Assembly (NCBI GenBank): GCA_002395965.1
Contig: DGVT01000066.1
Span: 1-10,374, forward strand
Source: Porphyromonadaceae bacterium UBA4277
GTDB lineage: Bacteria > Bacteroidota > Bacteroidia > Bacteroidales > Muribaculaceae
Length of the DNA stretch: 10,374 nt
Reading direction: 5' to 3'
A program made the position numbers and the translations under genes. Numbering within the stretch: the first letter of the stretch is position 1; each line of letters starts with the position of its first letter. Below the pieces are notes generated by a model, which was not told the origin of the DNA, did not search any database, and saw only the letters and a list, made by a program, of their open reading frames with translations. Below, piece by piece: positions 1 through 5,691 of the stretch.

Positions 1-70
1 ATGAAGGTGTGTCATAATTCTAATTATAGAAAATCAGAGGTGATCGAAGTATAACCCGACACATGTTGTG

Positions 71-170
71 CATCTTCGAAGCACCCTTTAATTCGCTGTC
101 TTACACCAAGCTGCGCACATCTTCGATGTTGCTTGCATGGTGTTAAAGAAATGGTCGCATCTTCGATGCG
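71..170. repeat. Three-copy CATCTTCGA hairpin repeat
   Basis: CATCTTCGA occurs at 71-79, 118-126 and 158-166. The third copy is the centre of a perfect hairpin (156-170, six base pairs, loop TTC) and the second of a five-pair hairpin (117-129, same loop). The first copy keeps only the short palindrome CTTCGAAG (74-81). Spacings of 47 and 40 bases are uneven, so this is not a CRISPR array. It looks like a small repeated stem-loop inside the inverted-repeat element. Confidence 0.5.
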
Positions 171-173
171 TCT

Positions 174-192
174 GCGTTTTCAACGCTTTTTT
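174..192 (+). terminator. Short terminator-like hairpin with T tract
   Basis: On the plus strand GCGTT (174-178), loop TTC and AACGC (182-186) form a five-pair stem, followed at once by six T residues (187-192). The shape is that of a weak intrinsic terminator for transcription entering from the left edge. It sits inside the inverted-repeat element and shares the TTC loop of the other hairpins there, so it may be structural rather than regulatory. Confidence 0.4.
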
Positions 193-238
193 GAATTATG
201 ACACACCCCGATGACGATTCATATCAAATTTCAGTTAA

Positions 239-257
239 TATACGACTTGCTCGTATA
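239..257 (-). terminator. Possible weak hairpin after the lipoprotein gene
   Basis: TATACGA (239-245) and TCGTATA (251-257) form a seven-pair stem with a five-base loop, about 30 bases beyond the stop codon of the minus-strand gene ending at 289. There is no clear T tract after it on the minus strand, so terminator function is uncertain. Confidence 0.25.
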
Positions 258-288
258 ATGCAATGTGCGAATAATAGGCGGCTTTAAT

Positions 289-966
289 CTATTTCAAGGT
301 CATATATTTAATTTTAATGTTACAATCGATTAAAGAGTCTTGTGCTATATAATAATCATAGTACTCAATGTTATCTACATGATATTCGGGGAATAAATTA
401 TTCAAATCTCTTAGAAGATTGGATTTGGGTAGAGTGGTTTTAAGAATCTCTATTTGGCTTATTTTCGACATATCATGATTATTGTCCTCACTTAATATTT
501 CTTTGCGAAAAAATGAGGTGTTGAATATAAGAATAAACTCAAGACCGAAATTGTGATTGTTTCGAGCTTTGTCGATTGCCTGTTCGAACATTGTTTTTAT
601 TGAATCATAGTCGTCATCAATAGTGTTGTGCGTATCTGTGATTTTCAAATTGTTTTGATTGCTAATACATTCATCACGATTATATTCTTTCCTGGAATTA
701 CCATGAATATATTTTATACGATCATCATCCAGAATTATGTAGCATACCGAATCGCGATTGTAGATAATAGAAACTGCGAATGATGATATCTTGTTTTGTG
801 CGGCCCAATAATAAGTAATCCCTTCCAGGTGTTGCTCAATCATGATATCTGTTTTGGGGAGATTAATAGAATCTATTTGGAAATCATTACCTTTGCCAAT
901 CATAGTTTTATTTACACAGGCAATAAATAAAAAAGAAAATAATATAATAGGAATTAATTTATTCAT
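289..966 (-). CDS. Predicted lipoprotein, candidate immunity protein of the adjacent Tae4-like toxin
   Basis: The gene encodes 225 residues if started at the ATG at 966; an in-frame TTG at 990 lies inside the preceding gene and is a poor start. Residues 1-17 are a short basic start, a hydrophobic stretch and Phe-Ile-Ala-Cys, a lipoprotein-like signal with Cys17 as the probable lipidated residue, so the product should face the periplasm. The rest is hydrophilic, with many Asn, Asp and Ile residues, and matches no family I recognise. It follows the Tae4-like toxin gene by only 10 nt on the same strand, the usual effector then immunity order. Known Tae4 inhibitors (Tai4) are periplasmic and smaller, about 100 residues, so this would be a different immunity type. 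Its immunity role rests on position and predicted location only. Confidence 0.6.
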   Translation of the reverse strand: MNKLIPIILFSFLFIACVNKTMIGKGNDFQIDSINLPKTDIMIEQHLEGITYYWAAQNKISSFAVSIIYNRDSVCYIILDDDRIKYIHGNSRKEYNRDECISNQNNLKITDTHNTIDDDYDSIKTMFEQAIDKARNNHNFGLEFILIFNTSFFRKEILSEDNNHDMSKISQIEILKTTLPKSNLLRDLNNLFPEYHVDNIEYYDYYIAQDSLIDCNIKIKYMTLK

Positions 967-976
967 GATTACAGAG

Positions 977-1723
977 TTAATAATAAACAATTGTAGTTAT
1001 TGATGATTTATTGTTTGGAATATTATGAGATGATCCTGTTGTTGCCCACTTTCTTTGCCAAACGACATCTACATGTCCAGAAACATTTTGAAAACCATTT
1101 TGATAAACTATACCATTAATAACGCTTGAATGTAAATTCCCTACAGATATAGAACCATCCATAGTTTGAGAAATATATAAATTCATATCTGCGGCATTAA
1201 TCAAATAGTTTTTGCCGTCTCCACCTTTTAATGTGCCATATTTAAACCCATTTGTGGATGTAATTTCTGGGATTTCCATTCCAGCATAGTTCATAGCATA
1301 ACTAAGCCTTATAGCACACACATGTTCATAACCATACTTAATGCAATTTGCAGCAATTTCACCTCCAATTCTCGAACAAACATCTGAAGCCGGAAGCAAT
1401 TTGTTGGCGGCTAAGACATTGAGTCTGCGATATGCTTGATATAATCGTTTAATCCTATTTAATTGATTAGTATGTAAGACGTGGTTGAACAGGAATGCGA
1501 AGGCGGCAGTCATGGCACCATTGGCGAAGTTGCCGCCGCCAAGTTCCGACACTGTGCCTCCCACCACCGCCATTATGCCAAGCTGTGCGGCATCTAACCC
1601 GCGTGCACCTTGCCAGCGGCGCGACACGCCCAGCGTAGCCTCGCCTCCAGCACACACCACCAGTTCCATCAACGCACCGTGCAGTACATTTCCACCCTGA
1701 ATGCCAATTCCTGCATTGTCCAT
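977..1723 (-). CDS. Orphan Rhs-type C-terminal tip with Tae4-like peptidoglycan amidase domain
   Basis: The 248-residue product has two parts. Residues 1-84 are GC-rich, small-residue sequence ending in GGGNFANGAMTAAFAFLFN, typical of the glycine/alanine-rich region just before the variable toxin in Rhs and other polymorphic toxins. Residues 85-248 are AT-rich and resemble type VI amidase effector 4 (Tae4): GGEIAANCIKYG, then VCAIRLSYAMNYAG with likely catalytic Cys136, a GGDGKNYLI stretch at 167-175, and GHVDV with likely catalytic His217. Tae4 enzymes cut the gamma-D-glutamyl-meso-diaminopimelate bond of peptidoglycan. The ATG at 1723 has an in-frame TAG 33 bases upstream, so no Rhs core is attached: the gene is an orphan tip, either displaced and silent or a donor for recombination into a full Rhs gene. 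Its likely immunity gene follows by 10 nt. No signal peptide is seen. Confidence 0.72.
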   Translation of the reverse strand: MDNAGIGIQGGNVLHGALMELVVCAGGEATLGVSRRWQGARGLDAAQLGIMAVVGGTVSELGGGNFANGAMTAAFAFLFNHVLHTNQLNRIKRLYQAYRRLNVLAANKLLPASDVCSRIGGEIAANCIKYGYEHVCAIRLSYAMNYAGMEIPEITSTNGFKYGTLKGGDGKNYLINAADMNLYISQTMDGSISVGNLHSSVINGIVYQNGFQNVSGHVDVVWQRKWATTGSSHNIPNNKSSITTIVYY

Positions 1724-1764
1724 TATTAAATAATATAAGAAGTTATTGATTAACTATGGATGAA

Positions 1765-2427
1765 TTAAGGTATATGAGGTATGTAAATGTCGCGATTATG
1801 GCTCAATGTATCAAGTGCATATTTCGTTTGCAACGAAAGCATATCTTTGCGCGTTGCATTATAAAACGTCTTAAATTCATCCTCGTTCCATATGCCTATC
1901 TCAGTTGCTACTTCTTTACTCTGTTCGTATTCATCTAAAAGAATAAGGACCTGTAATTTGTCAGATAGCAACTGTTGGCGATAAACATTGTTGATTTCAG
2001 ATTTCGTTAATTCTTTGTCAATTATATCCAATGTGCGAGTTGAATATTTCTGTTTTAAATCTTCTTTCCCAGCGCAAAAAGCTATCTGTGCAAACTGCAA
2101 ATATGTTTGTTGATCCATATTATCAGATAGCAAGTGTTGGCATTTCCATGCAAATGCATCACGGATTCGCCCCATAGCAATCAACACTTGTGGCTTACGC
2201 AAATTAAGTATTATCATATCTTTTTTAGTTAATTCGCATAGCTCAAGACTGTCACAAAGTCTTTCTGCATGATAAAGTAAAGCAGTATCTTTATTTTGTT
2301 CATAAAGAAACATTATTTGATTTAATCCTTCAATTCTGCTTTCTGCACTTTTACAACAGTCTGCAAAGGGAGTAATTATCAGCATACATACTAATAATAT
2401 TTTGTAATGATTTTTAATCATAGCCAT
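1765..2427 (-). CDS. Exported helical-repeat protein of the toxin island, candidate immunity protein
   Basis: The product has 220 residues, or 218 from the second ATG at 2421. An N-terminal hydrophobic segment (about residues 8-22) precedes two cysteines at Ala-Asp-Cys-Cys. It may be a signal peptide or an imperfect lipobox, since Asp before Cys is atypical. The mature part is rich in leucine, glutamate and lysine, with helix-like spacing such as DTALLYHAERLCDSLEL, suggesting TPR-like helical hairpins; I recognise no specific family. It lies between a small membrane-protein gene and the Rhs-Tae4 tip, all on the minus strand. A degraded second copy of codons near its N-terminus occurs at 3187-3264, so this gene has been duplicated within the locus, as immunity genes often are. 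A role in immunity is inferred from context. Confidence 0.6.
   Translation of the reverse strand: MAMIKNHYKILLVCMLIITPFADCCKSAESRIEGLNQIMFLYEQNKDTALLYHAERLCDSLELCELTKKDMIILNLRKPQVLIAMGRIRDAFAWKCQHLLSDNMDQQTYLQFAQIAFCAGKEDLKQKYSTRTLDIIDKELTKSEINNVYRQQLLSDKLQVLILLDEYEQSKEVATEIGIWNEDEFKTFYNATRKDMLSLQTKYALDTLSHNRDIYIPHIP
2249..2326. repeat. Direct repeat copy 1, inside the 220-aa gene
   Basis: This 78-base stretch matches 3187-3264 in the same orientation at 69 of 78 positions with no gaps (offset 938). It lies within the intact exported-protein gene and encodes NQIMFLYEQNKDTALLYHAE and the next few residues. Confidence 0.85.
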
Positions 2428-2514
2428 TATTTTTTGAAAACAACCCGGTTAATTCTATTTGCCATGGGTAGCGACATATGTACTACAACCAACATGCCCA
2501 AATACTATTTATTA

Positions 2515-2943
2515 TCATTTTATTAAGGATTCTAAGTATGCAGTAGTCATCATTCCTAAAAAAAAACCGGCAAACATAATGACGAGCACTATTAGGCGTA
2601 TTACAAAGATATGCTTAATTCGTTTGTTCCATTTGTTATACTTAAATTTGTGCATTATAGAGTTTTTCTTTTTTAAAATTCTAATTCCAACACAGGTATA
2701 TACCAAACAAGACAAAAACCAAAAAACAACAAGATACAATTTAGGGTATTTTGGAAAAGATAATTCAACTAAACGGCATATGCCAAAAATAATTGGTGAT
2801 AAAATTGATAGATAGGCAGTTCCAACAATGGGCATGGCATCATATTTATATAATTTGGCCCTTTTATGTTTTTTTGCCTTACTTTCCCCCCATATATAAA
2901 ACCGATAATATAGATAATCCAAAAACTTCATATCAAAAATCAT
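2515..2943 (-). CDS. Small integral membrane protein, candidate immunity protein
   Basis: The 142-residue product (or 138 from Met5 at 2931) has a basic N-terminus, including KAKKHKRAK, then about three membrane-spanning segments near residues 37-60, 69-90 and 114-134, separated by a basic loop (KKKNSIMHKFKYNKWNKR). I recognise no family. Its start overlaps the end of the preceding toxin-like ORF by 11 nt, which implies translational coupling. Small multi-pass membrane proteins commonly protect against membrane-active toxins, and the upstream ORF has a glycine-rich hydrophobic segment, so a toxin/immunity pair is a reasonable inference. It is AT-rich like the rest of the island. Confidence 0.55.
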   Translation of the reverse strand: MIFDMKFLDYLYYRFYIWGESKAKKHKRAKLYKYDAMPIVGTAYLSILSPIIFGICRLVELSFPKYPKLYLVVFWFLSCLVYTCVGIRILKKKNSIMHKFKYNKWNKRIKHIFVIRLIVLVIMFAGFFLGMMTTAYLESLIK

Positions 2944-3241
2944 ATTTTATTGTAAATCCAATATTAATACTACCTCTTATACCTATGTTTTGATGTGCCC
3001 ATGAATTGATTTGATTATCAAGTGAAACACTATAAAAACCTCTTGAGATTAAATCTCCGGCTAAATAAGTAGCACCTAATGCTAAGCCAACAGTCCATCC
3101 TCCCGCTATTATAGCTGCTACGGTTAAAGCTGTACTTACAACATGCGATGCATTAATTGTAAAAATATTTTGGTATATCTCATAGGCTGTCACAAAGTCT
3201 TTCGGCATGAAAAAGTAAAGCCGTATGTCTATTTTATTCAT
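2933..3241 (-). pseudogene. Toxin C-terminal remnant fused out of frame to a broken immunity-gene copy
   Basis: The open frame is 102 codons, but its first 18 or so (3241 to about 3187) are the wrong frame of a degraded copy of the 220-aa protein gene, so its ATG at 3241 is probably accidental. After the junction near 3186 the sequence changes to a segment with a hydrophobic, glycine-rich helix (VAAIIAGGWTVGLALGATYL, residues 42-61) followed by ADLI-like and hydrophilic residues. This resembles the glycine-zipper tails at the end of some Bacteroidales Rhs or polymorphic toxins. It overlaps the start of the downstream membrane protein gene. I read it as the surviving 3' end of a toxin gene. 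Whether the chimera is translated is unknown. Confidence 0.5.
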
Positions 3242-3264
3242 AAAGCAGCATTATTTGATTAAAT
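3187..3264 (-). pseudogene. Degraded copy of the 220-aa protein gene (direct repeat copy 2)
   Basis: On the minus strand this stretch reads NQIMLLYE, stop, NRHTALLFHAERLCDSL, against NQIMFLYEQNKDTALLYHAE and following residues in the intact gene. A CAA codon has become TAA. Similarity at the nucleotide level (69/78) ends sharply at about 3186, where the toxin-like sequence begins. On the other side it fades gradually, leaving weak resemblance only. It is a relic of a second copy of the exported-protein gene, recombined with a toxin gene end. Confidence 0.75.
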
Positions 3265-3337
3265 TGATTGCTAATTTTATCTGTTTTTTATGAAGCTTGT
3301 AAAGTAGGTGATAATAAATAAGCATATTAAGGCTTTT

Positions 3338-3550
3338 CTATTGCAATTCTTTATCATTGTTACTACTATACCCTGGGTGAGCTTGCACTCTGGGGTCAAG
3401 CTCTTGTTTCACTTCACGCTTAACTATGTTGCCCTTAGAATCATAGCGATAATACACAACAGGAATTCTATGTGAATTTTGTTGTGCTAATACAAGTGGT
3501 GACAATGTGAATAGCAGCATCAATAATGCAACTAATAAAATATTTTTCAT
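3338..3550 (-). CDS. Small secreted protein with one YD-repeat-like motif
   Basis: The 70-residue product has a clear signal peptide (MKNILL start, hydrophobic to about residue 21, LAQQ cleavage region), so the mature protein is about 47 residues and outside the cytoplasm. Residues 33-45, YYRYDSKGNIVKR, match the YxYDxxGN pattern of Rhs/YD repeats. The remaining tail is hydrophilic and unrecognised. It is the first gene of the minus-strand island and has its own promoter (TAACTTTG at 3572-3579), so the transcript may continue into the toxin and immunity genes. Function is unknown; the YD match could be a remnant, an Rhs-associated accessory protein, or chance. Confidence 0.55.
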   Translation of the reverse strand: MKNILLVALLMLLFTLSPLVLAQQNSHRIPVVYYRYDSKGNIVKREVKQELDPRVQAHPGYSSNNDKELQ

Positions 3551-3571
3551 TTAAGGATGATATTAATATTG

Positions 3572-3603
3572 CAAAGTTATAAAAAAATCATATAAATTGA
3601 CAA
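3572..3603 (-). promoter_or_regulatory. Bacteroidetes-type promoter for the toxin island
   Basis: On the minus strand TAACTTTG (3572-3579) matches the Bacteroidetes -7 consensus TAnnTTTG. A TTG (3601-3603) lies 21 bases upstream, close to the usual -33 position. Transcription would start near 3565, about 15 bases before the ATG at 3550. No other good -7 box was seen upstream of the later island genes, so this may serve the whole cluster. Confidence 0.6.
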
Positions 3604-3756
3604 CAATATATATATTATATCACGGAAAAAATTTCTTTTTTATAACTGCGAGTATGGCAAGGGCTTAAAAAAAACACTTAAAGTATGGGGGGAGCACTCA
3701 TTATTAATATCGGTATAGGGTTTGATTAATACCGGCTGTTGAATTTGGCTGGGTGA
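3604..3756. other. AT-rich divergent intergenic region
   Basis: This region separates the divergent island and ABC-F promoters. It contains no credible gene. A small inverted repeat, CGGTAT (3711-3716) with ATACCG (3729-3734), lies upstream of the ABC-F promoter and could be an operator, but this is weak. Confidence 0.35.
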
Positions 3757-3764
3757 TAAATTTG
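3757..3764 (+). promoter_or_regulatory. -7 promoter box for the ABC-F gene
   Basis: TAAATTTG matches the Bacteroidetes consensus TAnnTTTG. The ATG of the ABC-F gene is 16 bases further on, which would give a very short leader. No well-spaced -33 TTG is clear; the nearest, at 3739-3741, is too close. Confidence 0.5.
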
Positions 3765-3779
3765 ATGTAATTTCGCGAT

Positions 3780-5690
3780 ATGATTTCAATTCAAGGATTA
3801 AGCGTAGAGTTTGGCAGTGTCACACTGCTTGATAATATTAATTTCGTTGTCAACAAGCGTGATCGCATTGCCCTTGTAGGGAAAAATGGGGCCGGAAAAT
3901 CGACAATGCTTAAAATCATTGCCGGACTTCAGTCGCCCACTCGCGGGGTGGTGGCTCGTCCAACCGACATTACAATCGGTTACTTGCCCCAGCAGATGAA
4001 CTTGACTGATACCCGCACGCTCCTTGGCGAAGTGCAACAGGCTTTTGAGCATGTGCATGAGCTGGATGCTGCTATCGATGAGCTTAACACAGAACTGGCT
4101 CGCCGCACCGATTATGATAATGCCGATTATCAAGACCTCATCGACCGCCTCACATCCAAGACCGAGGCTCGTGCAATGATGCAAAGTGAAAACTATGATG
4201 CCGAAATTGAGAAAACTCTGCTGGGATTAGGTTTTCAGCGCTCCGATTTTGAAAGGCACACAAGTGAATTCAGCGGTGGGTGGAGAATGCGAATTGAAAT
4301 TGCCAAGCTGTTGCTCCGTAAGCCGGATGTGCTATTGCTTGATGAGCCTACCAACCATCTTGATATCGAGTCGATTCAATGGCTGGAAAATTTTCTGAAG
4401 AACCGCAATGGTGCGCTTGTGCTTGTGTCGCACGACCGTGCATTCCTTGATAATGTAACGAACCGTACTATCGAGATTGAGCTTGGTCACATCTATGACT
4501 ATCAAGTTAATTACTCACATTTTGTGGAGTTGCGCCGCGAACGCTTAGAGCAGCAGCGCAGAGCCTACGATAATCAGCAGAAACTCATTCACGACACAGA
4601 GGCATTTATCGAAAAGTTCCGGTATAAAGCCACAAAAGCAGTGCAAGTGCAGAGCCGCATCAAGCAACTTGATAAGATTGAGCGCATTGAGGTTGACGAG
4701 GTTGACAACTCGCGGCTGCGGTTGCGGTTTCCACCGGCTGAGCGCTCGGGTGATTACCCTGTGATTGCCGAAGACCTTTCTAAAAGTTATGGTGACTTGA
4801 ACGTGTTTTCAAATGTAACCTTCACTATCAAGCGTGGTGAAAAAGTAGCATTTGTGGGTAAGAACGGAGCAGGCAAGTCAACATTGGTCAAGTGCATCAT
4901 GGGAGAAATACCCTACGATGGCTCGCTCACAGTGGGCCACAACGTGAAAATAGGCTATTTCGCACAAAACCAGGCTCAAATGCTCGATGAGGACATGACC
5001 GTCTTTGAGACTATCGACCATGCCGCTGTGGGTGAGATACGCACTCGCATTAATGATATGCTTGGAGCATTCATGTTTGGCGGAAAGGCAAGTGAAAAGA
5101 AGGTGAAAGTTCTGTCAGGAGGCGAGAAGAGCCGTTTGGCTATGATGAAACTCCTGCTTGAGCCGGTAAATTTTTTAATTCTGGATGAGCCCACCAATCA
5201 TCTTGACATGCGCACTAAAGACATTCTCAAGCAGGCTCTTGTGGAGTTCACCGGCACGATTATCGTTGTGAGCCACGACCGTGATTTCCTTGACGGGCTG
5301 GTTGAAAAAGTGTATGAATTTGGAAATCGGCGTGTGCGCGAGCACTTGTGTGGCATATATGAGTTCCTTGAGAAGAAAAAACTTGATAATTTGCGTTTGC
5401 TTGAAATCGACCAATCGCAAAAGGTCAAGCCCTCGGTCGGCCCAGAGCCTTCGGCCGGTAGGCAATCCTATTTGGAACAAAAAGAGCGCGAGCGCAAAAT
5501 CAAGCAAGCCGAAAAACAGGTGAAGAAACTTGAAGCCCGCATCACCGAATTGGAAAAACTGATTGCCGACATTGAAGCCGAGTTGTCAAGTGGAGTGACA
5601 TCAGATCCAGGTATATATCAACGTCATGCCGAGCTCAATGCCGAGCTTGAGGCGGCAATGGAAGAGTGGGAAGCAGCTCAAACGTCGTGA
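3780..5690 (+). CDS. ABC-F family ATPase (ribosome-associated)
   Basis: The 636-residue protein has two ATP-binding cassettes and no membrane segments, the ABC-F layout; members act on the ribosomal E site to aid translation, and some protect against antibiotics. Cassette 1 has Walker A GKNGAGKST (34-42), signature SGGWRMR (from 165) and Walker B ending Asp188-Glu189. Cassette 2 has Walker A from Gly360, signature SGGEKSR (from 446) and Asp469-Glu470. Between them lies the charged linker helix pair (about 238-322) with YKATKAVQVQSRIK, and residues 563-633 form a Lys/Glu-rich coiled coil. Size and linker resemble YheS/YdiF-type members; nothing seen points specifically to a resistance subtype. 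It starts at ATG 3780 just after its promoter box, and its stop lies one base from the stop of the convergent permease gene. Confidence 0.93.
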   Translation: MISIQGLSVEFGSVTLLDNINFVVNKRDRIALVGKNGAGKSTMLKIIAGLQSPTRGVVARPTDITIGYLPQQMNLTDTRTLLGEVQQAFEHVHELDAAIDELNTELARRTDYDNADYQDLIDRLTSKTEARAMMQSENYDAEIEKTLLGLGFQRSDFERHTSEFSGGWRMRIEIAKLLLRKPDVLLLDEPTNHLDIESIQWLENFLKNRNGALVLVSHDRAFLDNVTNRTIEIELGHIYDYQVNYSHFVELRRERLEQQRRAYDNQQKLIHDTEAFIEKFRYKATKAVQVQSRIKQLDKIERIEVDEVDNSRLRLRFPPAERSGDYPVIAEDLSKSYGDLNVFSNVTFTIKRGEKVAFVGKNGAGKSTLVKCIMGEIPYDGSLTVGHNVKIGYFAQNQAQMLDEDMTVFETIDHAAVGEIRTRINDMLGAFMFGGKASEKKVKVLSGGEKSRLAMMKLLLEPVNFLILDEPTNHLDMRTKDILKQALVEFTGTIIVVSHDRDFLDGLVEKVYEFGNRRVREHLCGIYEFLEKKKLDNLRLLEIDQSQKVKPSVGPEPSAGRQSYLEQKERERKIKQAEKQVKKLEARITELEKLIADIEAELSSGVTSDPGIYQRHAELNAELEAAMEEWEAAQTS

Positions 5691-5691
5691 T

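Larger units (their letters stand above)
6..207. mobile_element. MITE-like element bounded by 15-bp inverted repeats
   Basis: Positions 6-20 (GGTGTGTCATAATTC) and 193-207 (GAATTATGACACACC) are perfect reverse complements, enclosing 172 bases without a credible gene. The interior carries three copies of CATCTTCGA (71-79, 118-126, 158-166) and several hairpins with TTC loops. This architecture suits a non-autonomous transposable element or an intergenic repeat. No transposase is present, and the bases flanking the two ends (ATGAA on the left, CCGAT on the right) do not form an obvious target duplication, although only five left-flanking bases are visible. It lies downstream of the last gene of the toxin island. 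Alternatively it could be the palindromic end of a larger element that continues to the left. Confidence 0.45.

Noticed and set aside
71..170. CRISPR-like array in the CATCTTCGA repeats
   Set aside because: The repeat is only nine bases, there are three copies with uneven spacing, and each forms its own hairpin. No cas gene is present.
967..990. Longer N-terminus for the lipoprotein gene (TTG start at 990)
   Set aside because: It would overlap the toxin gene and spoil the signal peptide; ATG 966 gives a clean lipoprotein signal.
1467..1700. Open frames on both strands overlapping the Rhs-like half of the Tae4 gene
   Set aside because: They are by-products of GC-rich coding sequence; the frame ending at 977 carries the recognisable Rhs and Tae4 motifs.
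2459..2993. Plus-strand ORFs over the membrane protein gene
   Set aside because: They are low-complexity reverse readings of hydrophobic codons with no start signals.
3798..4184. Minus-strand 128-codon ORF inside the ABC-F gene
   Set aside because: It is antisense to well-conserved Walker A and linker codons and shows no domain.
5175..5523. Several ORFs overlapping the ABC-F C-terminal half
   Set aside because: They are shadows of the coiled-coil and second cassette coding sequence.
3780..5690. Antibiotic-resistance ABC-F
   Set aside because: The linker and length look like the general YheS/YdiF type; nothing in the sequence specifically supports a resistance subfamily.
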